A stretch of DNA of 64,000 nucleotides from Closterium sp. NIES-65 (GCA_948144175.1 CANXME010002460.1:124001-188000); one strand, 5' to 3'. Shown: positions 21,244 to 31,463, counted from the first letter of the stretch. The notes: generated by a model from the letters alone, not told the origin. Numbers and translations are program-made.

Positions 21244-24200
21244 TCAAGAAGAGAGCAAGTGAGGCAAGACAGGCACAAGACCCAGCTGGGTACAACAGCG
21301 CTGATGGTCACAAGGCCCCAGTGCCTTGGTGAACACATCAGCAGTGTTGGCCTCAGAGGCCACGTACGCAAGTCGCAACTGACCACGCTGCTGCAGCTCA
21401 CGAGCAAGGAAGTAGCGGAGAGCAATGTGCTTCGTTCTGTGCTCCAAGCGCTGCTCTCGACACAAGGCCAGCATGGCCTTGTTGTCTACGTACAGCACTG
21501 GAGGAGAACGAGGCGGCTCTCCAAGGTCAGTCAGCAGGTAGGTGAGCCAGCGAAGCTCCTGTGCAGCCATGGCCCCGGCGTAGATCTCAGCCTCACAACT
21601 GGAGCCGAGAACCGAAGACGAGCGAGTAGACCGCCACGAGACAGAGCCGGAACCAAGGCTGAAGGTGTAACCCTGTGACGACCGCTGCGTAGCCTGGTCG
21701 TCAGCCCAAGAAGCGTCCGCGTGGCCTGTAAGGACCACTGGACTGCGCCCTCCAAGCACTAGCCCCATGCCTGACGTACTGCACAGGTAGCGCAATACCC
21801 TCTTCGCCGCAGCCATGTGCTCTGGTCGGTGTCTCCCAGGAGCAACATAGCGTGCAAGGATGCTTAGAGGGTATGCGAGGTCGGGTCGTGTGCAGGTCAT
21901 CAGGTACATGAGGCAGCCAACAAGCTCTGCATACGGACCACTCGACTCTACGGACTCATCCGAAGGCAGAGCTGAGAGTGAGTGGCGAGTAGGCAGAGGA
22001 GTGGCCTGAGGCGAGGAGTACGTGAAGCCGAAGCGCTGAAGGACCTGCTGCACCATGTGTGACTGAGTCAAGGTGATGGTGCGGCGTGCTCTGTCCCGAG
22101 TGATCTGCAAGCCAAGGTAGCTGCGCAGTTCACCCAGGTCTGTGCACGTGTGTCTCTTCAGCAGCTCGGACTTCACGTAGGCGAGTCCAGCAGTGTCCGC
22201 TGTGGCAAAGACCAAGTCGTCGACGTACACGAGGATGTAGAACGGCGGCAGGGAAGCGTCGGTGCGAAGAAACAGCGACGGGTCAGCAGTAGAAGGAGCA
22301 AACCCAAGAGCCGCAAGCGTAGTCCTCAGTGTGTCGTGCCACTCACGCGGTGCCTGGCGGAGACCGTAGACTGGCCGTCGGAGGCTCCACTGGGTTCCAG
22401 GAGGGAAAGTCCCAGTGAAGCCAGGCGGACGGCGTAGCCAGATCTCCTCGTGCAGGCTACCCTGCAGGAACGCAGTGCTGAAGTCAAGAGAGTGAAGCTC
22501 GTAGTCGCGCTGAGCGGCTATGTGCAGCAGCACCCGAAGAGTGGTCATCTTCGGGGTGGGAGAGAAGGTCTGAAAGTAGTCAACTCCCTGCCGCTGACTG
22601 AAGCCACGAGCAACGTACCGTGCCTTGAAGACAGGTGGAGAGCCCGGCGGTCGCTTCACCCTGAAGATCCACATGCCACTGACGATGTTCGCCCCAAGAG
22701 GGGGAACTGCGTCAACGTAGGTGCCTGTGGACTTCCAGGAAGCCATCTCTGCATCCATAGCTGCCTGCCACTGAGAGGAGTAGGGACCCTCTACGGCCTC
22801 CGCGTAAGAACGCGGAGTCGGGATGTCTAGTGCATCCGGGTCTCCCTCAGGGGCAAGCAGTACAGACGCGAGATGAGGTGAAGCAGCCGCTAGACACTGT
22901 AACTCCTCCTGTCTGTCCTCTAGGACGTCCGTGCCAAGAGCACACTCACCCCCGACGGACAGAGGACAGCCAGACACAGACTCAGCAACAAGACTAGCAG
23001 CGTAGTCGAGACGACAGCGAGCAGCAAAGTCAACGAGCTCAGCGACCAGAGCAGACGCAGCAGTGGACTCAAACGAGGGGTCAGTGACGACAGTAGCAAG
23101 CAGACGCGTGACAGTAGGACTGGCAGCGCGAAGAGAGTCCGACTCAGGGTCGGCAAGCGCAGGAAGAGAGGACTCAGGAGGAGAAGGCAAAGGGGCACGC
23201 AGAGGAGCAGTGGACGGACGCAGAGACATCCGATGCGTGCCAGGGACAGGAGGAGGACGCTGACGCGAACTGCGACCACTAGCGCGAGCAGCACGAACAG
23301 GCGACGCGGGACGAGACGCAGGCTCACGGCGCTCAGCAAGACCTCCAGTAGGACCAGTGTAAGGAGAGGGAGCAGGCAGCGGAGAGGAAGGCTCCAGTAG
23401 GGACTGCGACTGGACAGGCGGTGGACCCTCTACAGGAGGAGAAAGACCAAGAACCTGCTGCAGGAGCGGAACGAAGTACGGCCGAGGCCGCGCGGCAGCT
23501 CCAGACTCAGCAGGGACAGTACCAGCACCCTCAGCGACAGCACCAGCGCCACCCACACCTCCAGCGGCAGGTCCAACAGCAGCAGGCTCAGCACCAACGC
23601 CCTCAGCAGCTCCAGCTCCAGGAGGACCAGTAGGTCCAGCAGCTCCGGGACCGGCAGCACCCGCACCCTCGACGGTCGAAGAAGCTCCAGCCCCAGCTCC
23701 AGCAGCACCTCCAGACTCAGCAGCACGCCTCCAGCGGCGAGCGAACCACTCGCGCAGCTCCGGTGGAGAGAGGGGCTCCCGGCGAGACGCAGCAGCAGGA
23801 GAAACCCCAGGCTCAGCAACTCTAGGCGCAGCACCCCCAGGCTCAGCAGCTCCCAGCTCAGTACCCTCAGGCCCAGCAGCTCCCAGCTCAGCACCCTCAG
23901 ACTCAGCACCTCCAGGCACAGCACCCCCCGGCCCAGTACCCCCAGGCTCCGCACCCACCGCAGTAGCACCCCCAGGCCCAGCACCCCCAGCAGTAGCACC
24001 CCCAGGCCCCGCACCCTCAGGGTCAGCACCCCCAGAGTCAGCACCCCCAGGCTCAGCACCCGCAGCAGCACCAGAGTCACCAGTAACCTCGACCGGGTCA
24101 ACGGCGTCTACCTGGGACACACCTGAGGGGGCAGGAACCTGAGGGGGGAGGGGGTCGACCGGGGGGGGAACCGGCACAAGGAAGTCCGGGGGAGGGGGGA

Positions 24201-27171
24201 GGGAAGGAGTGCGGTAGGGGAAGAGACGGTAGAAGGGGACTGACTCGTCGAACGTGACGTCCTGGGAGGACAGAACACGACGAGAGGAGGGGTGGTAAAA
24301 CTGCCACCCTGGGGCGTCAGTGGGGAAGCCAAGGAAGACACAGGGAGCAGCACGGGGGGACAGCTTGTCGGCAGACAAGTCGCGGACAAACGCCCGAGAT
24401 CCCCAGACACGGAACACAGACGCATCGCCAATTTTCCCTGTCCACAGCAAGACTGGGGACATCGCAGGCCGAGAGACCCGGGGGTGAAGGTTGAGCTGAT
24501 GCGCCGCGTACCTCACAGCAAACGGCCACAGAAAATGGGGGGCAGCCGCATGCATCATGGACGTACGAGCGACATCCATGACCATGCCAATGCGGCGCTC
24601 AGCAATCCCATTTTGCTGTGGTGAGTCCGGAAGCGTGAAGGTCTGGCGGATCCCCCGTGCACGACAGTAGTCTCGCAGAAGGCGAGAAGAGAACTCTCCG
24701 CCTCTGTCAGAGTGCAGACGCAGAACAGGAAAGTCCGAGCCGAAGCTCTTCCTGAGCTGGAGACGAGCCTCGCGGATCCAGTCGATCAGCACCTCAGTGA
24801 CCGCACCCTTGCTGCGCAAGGGGAGGACTGAGGTGTAACGCGAGTAGTCGTCAACCACCAACAGGAAGTAGCGCTCGTAACCCTGCCCACGGACGGGGGC
24901 TGGGCCCCACACATCCATGTGAAGCGTCTGCAGGGGAGCCTCTGTCGGGGGGAAGTGGGAGGAGTGAGGAGTAGCTCGGAGGCGACCCTCGACACAGGGG
25001 ACACAGGAAGGTCCTGGCCCGGAGGGGAGAGGAGGGAGAGACTGGGGAAGACCAGAGACAAGGACACGGGAAGCCATGCTCCGAAGACGGGGCAAGGAGG
25101 GGTGGCCAAGACGGTGGTGCCACAGGAGAGTCTCGTGAGACAGGAGGCGACAAGAACAGGGGGCAGACTCAGGACCTGACCTGGAAGCAGCAGCAAACAC
25201 CTGACCTGACGCAGCTACCTGACCAGACGCAGGGACAGGAGGAGACGAAGTGGTCAGGGTGTAGAGACTCGACCCTGGCCGACGCGAAAAGGTGGCCAGG
25301 TGTCGGCCTGTGTCTGCGTCCGTGCAGTGGGTCACCCGTCGCCTCGCAGGAGTGAACTGGTGAACCCCCGCATCCTGTAGGTCCGCACCACTCACCAAGT
25401 TCGTAGAGAACGAGGGAAGGTACAGACCAGACAGGGTGCCCGAAGGGGCAGCCGGACACGGGAGGACAGTGGAGAAGTGAGACAGGACAGGACCCCCAGA
25501 GGGGTCAGCAAGGGAGACCGCAACCGGCCGGCCAAGAGGCGTAAGGGTAGTGCGGTCTCGAAAGAAGGAGCGAGAAGCCCCAGAGTCAAGTGTGAAAGTG
25601 AGGGAGGACGAGGGCGACGCAGTACCTGAGAGCGCAGTCTCACCAGCACCTGAGAGCGCAGTCTCACTAGTACCTGAGAGCGCAGACGCACTGGCACCTA
25701 GAGCAGCAGCCTCACAAGTACCTAGCGCAGCAGTACCAATGCCCAGGTCGGGCTGGAAACACCGGTAACCCTCATGCTCCTCACTATAAGTCACAGCATA
25801 CATAGCAGAAAGGATAGCATCAAAATCAAGATCAAAGATCGCTACACCAGCCCTAAGGAGCTCATCCCAGCGAGGGATCTCACTAGCCCCGGGGAACTGC
25901 TGACGCCAAGCGTCCGTGAGGCGGCCAAAGCAGCGCTGGGTGGAGTGGGCACCCCCACACTGCTCACCCGCGCGGTCGCCGGAACGAAGAACGTAGGCGC
26001 AGGGACCAGTACCCCCACCCCTCTGACGCGCAGCGTACCACTCACGAAGCTGCTGAGGCGGAGGGATGTCCCGCGAACGCTGCTGCTGCTGCCGCTGCGA
26101 GCGCTGGGCACCACCACCGCCGCTCCGCTGCTGGGTACCACCACGACCAGCTCCACCTCCTCCACCACCACCGCCTCCTCCGCCGCCGCCTCCACTGCCT
26201 CCACCTCCACCGCCTCCGCTCCCGCTGCTGCCTCCACCACCACCGCTGGCACTACCACTACCGTCTCCGCCGCTGCTGCCACCACCACCACCACCACCAC
26301 CACTACTCCCGCCACCACCCCCACTCCCTCCGCCGCCTCCGCCGCCACCGCCACCGCCCCCTCCAGCTCCGCCCGCGCCCTTGCCCCCCTTGCCCTTGCT
26401 AGAGCGACGTCTCCCACTAGGGGCAGACGCCGCGCCGACCGACTCAAGACCAAGCAGGTCGGCCGCAGCAGCAGAGGCAACAGAGGGCAGCAAGGGGGAA
26501 GGAGAGCACCCCTCAAAGATGGGGGTGCGAGGGTCACCACGAGAGGCACCTACAGCGACTATGCTCTTCTCCGCTGCGAGGAGGGCCTTCTCGAGGAGGT
26601 CGACGGTGAGAGTGGTGGGACAGACTGCGAGAAAGTGGTCCCTGACTACGCGGAGGGAGTCAGGGAGGCGCGCGACTACGTAGTAGAGAGTGATGTACAT
26701 GGGGGGGGGGTTCTTAGCGCAGAACTCAGCAGGAAGGGCGGCGCGGTAGCGAGTGTCACTAGTGCGGAGGTGCGTAATGAGGTCAGTGGCAGTGGGAAAG
26801 ACAGAGAGGTCAGCAAAGAGGTAGGGAAGCATGAGACGGCTCAGTGCAGCAGTGGCAGGGGAGGAGTAGCGCGCAACTACAGCGTCGTACAAGGTCTGAG
26901 CACTCTTGTACTGACTAAAGTGCGCACGCTCAGAGGTAGGGAGGTGGCGACGCACAGCAAGACGTGCAGCAGCATCGCGGGTGGCCCACTGAGAGCGGAC
27001 AGTGGGATCAGCATCGGCAGCAGGAGCAGGAGAGGCGCCAGAGGTGAGGTCAAAGAGAGAAAGGCTGTCAGCTCTGTCGCACTGTAAGAAAAGCTGCAGG
27101 TCGTCTAGCCAGACCTCAAAATCAATGGCTCGACCCTCGGCGTCAAAGGCTAGGACACTAGGGGTGGCCAT
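21244..27171 (-). CDS. Copia Gag-Pol polyprotein
   Basis: The frame gives about 1,975 residues from the ATG at 27171 (an in-frame ATG 24 bases upstream is less likely; MATPSVLAF matches the usual gag start). Order: gag helical region (1-260); a glycine/serine tract of about 90 residues; a C-x13-C-x3-H-x4-C zinc-knuckle-like motif in place of the classic CCHC; protease LDSGAS; integrase with HRLGH...CVPC zinc site and DDE residues in HMDVWGP, LHSDRGGEF and QQNGIAERR; a Pro/Gly/Ala-rich linker; reverse transcriptase with YVDDLVF; and RNase H with HADASWAD, SCEAEIYA and LYVDNKAM. It copies the RNA to cDNA and integrates it. All catalytic motifs are present and no frameshift is seen. The tail ends a little before the 3' LTR. 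Confidence 0.95.
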   Translation of the reverse strand: MATPSVLAFDAEGRAIDFEVWLDDLQLFLQCDRADSLSLFDLTSGASPAPAADADPTVRSQWATRDAAARLAVRRHLPTSERAHFSQYKSAQTLYDAVVARYSSPATAALSRLMLPYLFADLSVFPTATDLITHLRTSDTRYRAALPAEFCAKNPPPMYITLYYVVARLPDSLRVVRDHFLAVCPTTLTVDLLEKALLAAEKSIVAVGASRGDPRTPIFEGCSPSPLLPSVASAAAADLLGLESVGAASAPSGRRRSSKGKGGKGAGGAGGGGGGGGGGGGGSGGGGGSSGGGGGGGGSSGGDGSGSASGGGGGSSGSGGGGGGGSGGGGGGGGGGGGGGAGRGGTQQRSGGGGAQRSQRQQQQRSRDIPPPQQLREWYAARQRGGGTGPCAYVLRSGDRAGEQCGGAHSTQRCFGRLTDAWRQQFPGASEIPRWDELLRAGVAIFDLDFDAILSAMYAVTYSEEHEGYRCFQPDLGIGTAALGTCEAAALGASASALSGTSETALSGAGETALSGTASPSSSLTFTLDSGASRSFFRDRTTLTPLGRPVAVSLADPSGGPVLSHFSTVLPCPAAPSGTLSGLYLPSFSTNLVSGADLQDAGVHQFTPARRRVTHCTDADTGRHLATFSRRPGSSLYTLTTSSPPVPASGQVAASGQVFAAASRSGPESAPCSCRLLSHETLLWHHRLGHPSLPRLRSMASRVLVSGLPQSLPPLPSGPGPSCVPCVEGRLRATPHSSHFPPTEAPLQTLHMDVWGPAPVRGQGYERYFLLVVDDYSRYTSVLPLRSKGAVTEVLIDWIREARLQLRKSFGSDFPVLRLHSDRGGEFSSRLLRDYCRARGIRQTFTLPDSPQQNGIAERRIGMVMDVARTSMMHAAAPHFLWPFAVRYAAHQLNLHPRVSRPAMSPVLLWTGKIGDASVFRVWGSRAFVRDLSADKLSPRAAPCVFLGFPTDAPGWQFYHPSSRRVLSSQDVTFDESVPFYRLFPYRTPSLPPPPDFLVPVPPPVDPLPPQVPAPSGVSQVDAVDPVEVTGDSGAAAGAEPGGADSGGADPEGAGPGGATAGGAGPGGATAVGAEPGGTGPGGAVPGGAESEGAELGAAGPEGTELGAAEPGGAAPRVAEPGVSPAAASRREPLSPPELREWFARRWRRAAESGGAAGAGAGASSTVEGAGAAGPGAAGPTGPPGAGAAEGVGAEPAAVGPAAGGVGGAGAVAEGAGTVPAESGAAARPRPYFVPLLQQVLGLSPPVEGPPPVQSQSLLEPSSPLPAPSPYTGPTGGLAERREPASRPASPVRAARASGRSSRQRPPPVPGTHRMSLRPSTAPLRAPLPSPPESSLPALADPESDSLRAASPTVTRLLATVVTDPSFESTAASALVAELVDFAARCRLDYAASLVAESVSGCPLSVGGECALGTDVLEDRQEELQCLAAASPHLASVLLAPEGDPDALDIPTPRSYAEAVEGPYSSQWQAAMDAEMASWKSTGTYVDAVPPLGANIVSGMWIFRVKRPPGSPPVFKARYVARGFSQRQGVDYFQTFSPTPKMTTLRVLLHIAAQRDYELHSLDFSTAFLQGSLHEEIWLRRPPGFTGTFPPGTQWSLRRPVYGLRQAPREWHDTLRTTLAALGFAPSTADPSLFLRTDASLPPFYILVYVDDLVFATADTAGLAYVKSELLKRHTCTDLGELRSYLGLQITRDRARRTITLTQSHMVQQVLQRFGFTYSSPQATPLPTRHSLSALPSDESVESSGPYAELVGCLMYLMTCTRPDLAYPLSILARYVAPGRHRPEHMAAAKRVLRYLCSTSGMGLVLGGRSPVVLTGHADASWADDQATQRSSQGYTFSLGSGSVSWRSTRSSSVLGSSCEAEIYAGAMAAQELRWLTYLLTDLGEPPRSPPVLYVDNKAMLALCREQRLEHRTKHIALRYFLARELQQRGQLRLAYVASEANTADVFTKALGPCDHQRCCTQLGLVPVLPHLLSS

Positions 27172-28233
27172 GATGACGACAGCGAAGCAGTGCAAGCAGT
27201 AGGGAAAGAGGGCGCAGTGACAGAGGGACTGTGCTCACCAGGCAGGGCAAGTCGTGCAGCTCAGTAGAAAGGCGGATCGACTCCCGGGCAGCTCGGCAGC
27301 TGTGGGGCGGCTCGGGTGCTGCTGGGCGGCTCGGCCGCTGCTGGGCTGTCCGGCTGCTGCTGGGCGGCTCGGCTGCTGCTGGGCGGCTCGGCTGCGGCTG
27401 GGCGGTCCGGCTGCTGCTGGGCGGCTCGGCTGCTGCTGGGCGGTCCGGCTGCTCCTGGGCGGCTCGGCTGCTGCTGGGCGGCTCGGCTGCTGCTGGGCGG
27501 GCCGGCTGCAGTGCAGCGGCGGGGCCTGGACAGGTGCAGTGGCGGGCCGGGAAAGGTGCAGCGGCGGGCCGGGACAGGTGCAGCGGTGGTCCGGGACAGG
27601 TGCAGTGGCGGGCCGGGACAGGGGACGGCGGGGCCGGGTGTGTAGTGGCGGGGCCGTCAGGGTGCAGCGGCGGGCCGTCAGCAGGTACAGCAGCGGGGCC
27701 GTCAGGGTGCAGCGGCGGGCCGTCAGCAGGTACAGCGGCGGGCCGTCAGGGTGCAGCGGCGGGCCGTCAAAAGGTGCAGCGGCGGGCCGTCAAAAGGTGC
27801 AGCGGCGGGCCGTCAGGGCTCAGCGGCGGGCCGGGAAGGTGCAGCGGCGAGGCCGGGAGAGGGGACGGCGGGGCCGTGACAGGAAACGGCGGGGCCGGCA
27901 GAATGCAGCGGCGGGCCGTCAAAAAAGGGACGGCGGGGCCGTCAAAAACGGGGCCCGCGGCCGCGACGAAGCGGCCGCGTGGCCGATTCGAGGGCGGCGG
28001 GGCACAGCCGGGCCGAGAGGGCGGCGCGGCGCGGCCGTAAAGCCCGCGCGACGTGGGCCCGAGCCGCGCGCGCTAAAAAAAATTTCGCGCGCTACTCGCG
28101 GGGGGGCCCACAAAGGCAGCGGGAAATGCACTAAGGGGGAGGGGGGGAGCGCGCCCCGGGGAGAGTAGGGCGCTCCGGGCAGAGAGAATATCGAGGGTGG
28201 GCCCAAAAAAAAATCGGTCCTTAAGAGGGACCC
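27172..28233 (-). other. Long GC-rich untranslated leader of the copia element
   Basis: About 1 kb between primer site and ATG is extremely GC-rich. It contains a tandem CTGCTGGGCGGCTCGG-type array (about 27300-27500) and a GCAGCGGCGGGCCGTCA-type array (about 27540-27930). Frames through it are repeat-driven. It probably includes the packaging signal. Confidence 0.6.
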
Positions 28234-28244
28234 GCTCTATACCA
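28234..28244 (-). other. Primer binding site, initiator-Met-tRNA type
   Basis: The minus strand directly after the 5' LTR reads TGGTATAGAGC, one base short of TGGTATCAGAGC, the usual copia site complementary to initiator tRNA-Met. Confidence 0.7.
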
Positions 28245-28377
28245 TGTGAAGATAGGTAGACAGGAATGAAAATGACTAAGTCAGAAATTGGTACAAATGG
28301 GAAACCTAATTGTGTTGTACCCCTTATGGGATACCCCACTGTAGCCTACACAAACAGGTAAGCTATATGTTCTGACA
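28245..28377 (-). repeat. 5' LTR of the copia element
   Basis: 133 bp, identical by eye to 20905-21037. The promoter and start of transcription should lie here. Confidence 0.93.
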
Positions 28378-28486
28378 CTTTTAGCCAATCTAGAGCAATC
28401 GGAAGGTAATATCGACGGTGGTGATCGCGCGGAGAGAGAGACACACCGCGTGAAAGGAGGAAATCCTTCAGCTTGCTGATCCGCAT

Positions 28487-29087
28487 ATCTCGTATCTCCT
28501 ACTTTGAAACCGGCGGATCGCTTCCGTTTTCGGCCTGACGGCGCCGGTAAGCGTCAAATCCAGCGTCAGGGTGTCGAAAAGGGTCCATTTTTTCCGAGAA
28601 TCCGGTCATGCCAGAACAACGTGTAGCGACGAACGACGAACCTAAATGTGACAATGGATCTTAGTAGCTACAACCCCTCGTGTCACACGTATGCAGAGGA
28701 ACCTAACACGATAACTTTCTATTCGCGTCAGGTAACACCTTGTGTCAGAACTACGTACAAAGAAATCCCGACGAACAATGGAACTATTTTGCGTCAAACA
28801 TCTCTGTCACGATATCTGAAATATATTTGTTCCAGTCCGTCCGTACAAACCAACCACACGAGACATTAACATTCGGTGCGGAACACCCTAGCTAAACTCT
28901 ACCGACCAGGTTCCTGGTGTCAATGCAACGACGTTCACTAGGATAGTTCACTAGGCTGGGAAGCACTCGTGACTGATTCCGAGTGACTGATCCAAATCCA
29001 CACATGGCGAACATCGGGGTTGTCTTTTGATCAATAAGGAGGCGTAACGGAGACGAGTGGAGACAACAAAAAATAGGCGAGAAAAAT
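28487..29087. other. Upstream flank of copy B; no gene seen
   Basis: Matches 1484-2040 of copy A up to about 29072. The match ends about 15 bp before the tRNA-Thr-like sequence. Confidence 0.5.
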
Positions 29088-29158
29088 GCCCTAGATGAGG
29101 ATTAAATTCAGAACCTTTCGCTTACGAAGCGAACGCACTACCAATGTGCTACTGAGGC
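29088..29158 (-). pseudogene. Degenerate tRNA-Thr(CGT), copy 2
   Basis: The sequence is a 71-nt relative of the tRNA at 30951-31021. The anticodon arm is intact (TTCGTAA loop), but one acceptor pair and two T-stem pairs are broken and the T loop is TTTAATC. Probably a non-functional duplicate. Confidence 0.75.
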
Positions 29159-29713
29159 CCGTGGTCGAGCAAACAAAAAACGTTATTATTAATGTTCATG
29201 CTATCCTTGGGGAATTTGCATATGAAGCAGGCTTTGCATTGAAGGTGGAGGACAATGAACCCTCTTATGGAGGAAGTTTGAGTGCGACAGCATGCATATC
29301 CGGATGTGGGCGGACAAGTGCAGGCTGGGGGACGGTCAGGCTGTTGGGCGAAGGGGGACAGCTGGGTAAAGGGTTGCAGCACAGCAGCAGCAGCGAGGTC
29401 GGGCCGGCGAGGGTTGGTGGGCGCAAGGGACGGCATGAAGGACAGGCCAGTAAGGGAGAGGAGAGGGGCCAGTAGGAGGGCCAGCGTCTGTAGGAGAGGC
29501 TTCAGGCCCAGGCAACGCTGCCTTTGGGTTCGGGGTCGGGCTCAGGGGTAGGGAGGGGGCGAGAGCAGATGTTCTGAGATACGACTGCGGTGGAGTAGAG
29601 GGGTTGAAAAGGCAGGGTAAGGGGTTGATGGAGGTAGAGGGGATAGGATGAAGGGGGTGGGAGGTTTGGGGGAGTGGGAAATGGGAGGAGGGAATGGGCA
29701 GGTGGGTGGGAGG
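29159..29713. other. Intergenic, G-rich plus strand; no gene seen
   Basis: Purine-rich plus strand without a conserved frame. 29706-29713 is the left copy of the target duplication of the following element. Confidence 0.4.
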
Positions 29714-30328
29714 TAGGGCCTCAGATATCAGGAAAAAAACCCTAAAATTCCTGATTTTGGCAGTCCTTTTTTTACCTACCCTGAAAAGTCAGTGTTGAGA
29801 TTTTTGAGGGACTGATCTTTCAACCTTTTTTGTTAGGCCACACTGAAATTTCATTTTTTTTCCCCCTATGACACTGATGCCACAACGTTGTAACAAAACC
29901 AACACTGAAGCGATTCTTACCTGTGCCATGTGGATTTGACTGCAATCACAGGGAATCTCAGATTCCCGAGGTGTAAGCACCCCGTGGCGAGGCCAACCTG
30001 TGAAATTCTGCCTCTGGTTCACGTTCAGAGGTGTTTTGTTGGCGCGACGCCTCACGCCATTGGGCCGATTCGCTGCAGCAGTCAGTCTTGGCCAATCCGA
30101 ATGTGGCCACCATGTGGTGCTGGAGGGCTGCCAAGGATCCTGCCCCGTTGCCATCACATGCGACGCGTAAGTGACAGCCTTTTTACTAGTGCTACACTGA
30201 TGCATCAGGCTTTTTACAAACGCAACACTGACATTTCAGGCTTTTTTTTTTTTAACACTGTTAATCAGAGTTTACACACAGGGGGACTCAGATGGGTTGG
30301 CGACCCTAAAAGTGAATCTGAGGGCCTG
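29714..30328. mobile_element. Non-autonomous hAT element (615 bp)
   Basis: The ends are imperfect inverted repeats: TAGGGCCTCAGAT on the left and, on the opposite strand at the right, CAGGCCCTCAGAT. An exact 8-bp target duplication GTGGGAGG flanks it (29706-29713; 30329-30336). The left end matches that of the autonomous hAT at 33377 (CAGGGCCTCAGATT), and both have internal CACTGA/TCAGTG words, so this is probably a deleted relative. No coding capacity. Confidence 0.85.
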
Positions 30329-30336
30329 GTGGGAGG

Positions 30337-30950
30337 GGGGATCAGAGGGCAGAGGCTATGAGTAAGGATGCACAGAGGGACAAGGCACAGCAACAGCCAG
30401 TACAGCAGCAAAGGTCGACCCGACCGGATGAACAAGCCGCATAGGGACACGCGCTCGCATTCTAGGCATGACTTGTCGTGATGCACTGCATAATATAATG
30501 ATTCTAGTGGATTTCTCCCCATTACAGATTACGACAAAAAGGAAATGCTGTTCAGACAAATGGCCCCTAGACAGTGGCTAGGAGAGTACAAGAAAAGCTT
30601 CGGGATTAGGGACCGTGCTTAGAGAGGTACAGCCACCTCCACATTTCTATGCATGAATGGCGGAGACTTTTGAGCTACTCATTGAGCTATGGCAGCAGTA
30701 TTTGGGACTGAGTGCACGGTAGATGGCACATTGGCGGAGGGGAGGGGGAGGTGGGACGACAAATTGGCACTCATATTTGAGCAGGACTCACCGCGCATCT
30801 CTTTATGGTGCTGCAGTGCACGCAGGATGAGAGTATCACACAGCATAACTAAGAAATTTTTCCACATGTTCCACGGGAAATCCCTAGGGACCCAAGGCAA
30901 GAATATGCTTGCTAGCAATATCAACAGCATAAACAACAACAGGGACTACT
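30337..30950. other. Intergenic; no gene seen
   Basis: No recognisable coding frame, repeat or RNA gene other than the tRNA that follows. Confidence 0.4.
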
Positions 30951-31021
30951 GCCCCAGCTGAGGATTGAACTCAGGACCTTTCGCTTACGAAGCGAACGCA
31001 CTACCACTGTGCTACTGAGGC
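30951..31021 (-). tRNA. tRNA-Thr(CGT), copy 3, intact
   Basis: The 71-nt cloverleaf has all stems paired: acceptor GCCTCAG/CTGGGGC (one G-T), D stem GCAC/GTGC, anticodon stem TTCGC/GCGAA with loop TTCGTAA, T stem CTGAG/CTCAG with loop TTCAATC. The anticodon is CGT. No intron. Likely the functional member of the three copies. Confidence 0.93.
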
Positions 31022-31463
31022 TGCTGTTTGAGAAGATCAAAATATTTTTGACAATAAATTACGTTTCTTAGTGCTTCGTCTTTCCTTCACATTGCCGTGC
31101 CGCCCAACTGGCGCTCCCGTTGTTGCGTCCCCATCACTCAACCAGACCGTCAGAATCCAAGGTCATAGGGACAGTCACTAGAAGCTTTGTCATCACCTCT
31201 AGAGCCTACCGAGGAGCTGACAGATCAGTCGCTTCTGTTGTGAATCTTGGAAGCCTGCAAGCTTTGCATCCGACAGGCGTGAGTGTGTTTAGCACTGTGC
31301 GTTACGAGTTGCTGTGTCACTTAGTCAGGCTTCTACGTCCTTTTTCGTTTCTAGAACGTGACAAACGATTTTATATTTTCTCACCATACCTTCGATCTAG
31401 CTAACCAAATTCTTCCTGGAGTCCTCTCGACTTTCGTCTCCGCTCCTCCGCCCGACAACTTCC
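31022..31463. promoter_or_regulatory. Upstream region of the first HIR gene
   Basis: Contains the presumed promoter and 5' UTR. Blocks such as GTCCCCATCACTC and CTCGACTTTCGTCTCCGCTC are shared, with changes, with the region upstream of the second HIR gene (38160-38517), so the duplication included the promoter. Confidence 0.5.

Larger units (their letters stand above)
20905..28377 (-). mobile_element. Intact Ty1/copia LTR retrotransposon
   Basis: The element is 7,473 bp. Two 133-bp LTRs (20905-21037 and 28245-28377) begin TG and end CA, and I see no difference between them. The 5-bp target duplication CTTTT lies at 20900-20904 and 28378-28382; copy A near 1376-1380 has the equivalent uninterrupted site. 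One frame encodes the whole polyprotein without a stop. A primer site next to the 28245 LTR and a purine-rich tract next to the 21037 LTR fix the orientation. The element lies in copy B of the dispersed segment. LTR identity implies a recent insertion. Confidence 0.95.
6794..28486 (-). pseudogene. Copy B of the two-motif LEM/SAP-like gene, split by two transposons
   Basis: The copy lies in three pieces: N-terminal part 28486-28383, middle 20904-19647 and C-terminal part 7008-6794, where the frame ends in a stop. The breaks are the copia element (20905-28377) and the 12.6-kb DNA transposon (7009-19646). It also has a point lesion: the plus strand reads TCA near 20596 where copy A has TCG, turning an Arg codon (CGA) into TGA just after the second LEM/SAP-like motif. 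The C-terminal piece supplies the glutamine/histidine-rich end missing from copy A. It cannot make the full protein as it stands. Confidence 0.75.

Noticed and set aside
25774-27087. 437-codon plus-strand frame opposite the copia gag region
   Set aside because: It is antisense to the gag frame, which has clear homology; its Ala/Thr-Pro composition mirrors the Gly/Ser codons.
27231-28168. 270-300-codon plus-strand frames in the copia leader
   Set aside because: They are generated by GC-rich tandem repeats, antisense to the element, and similar text is open in several frames.
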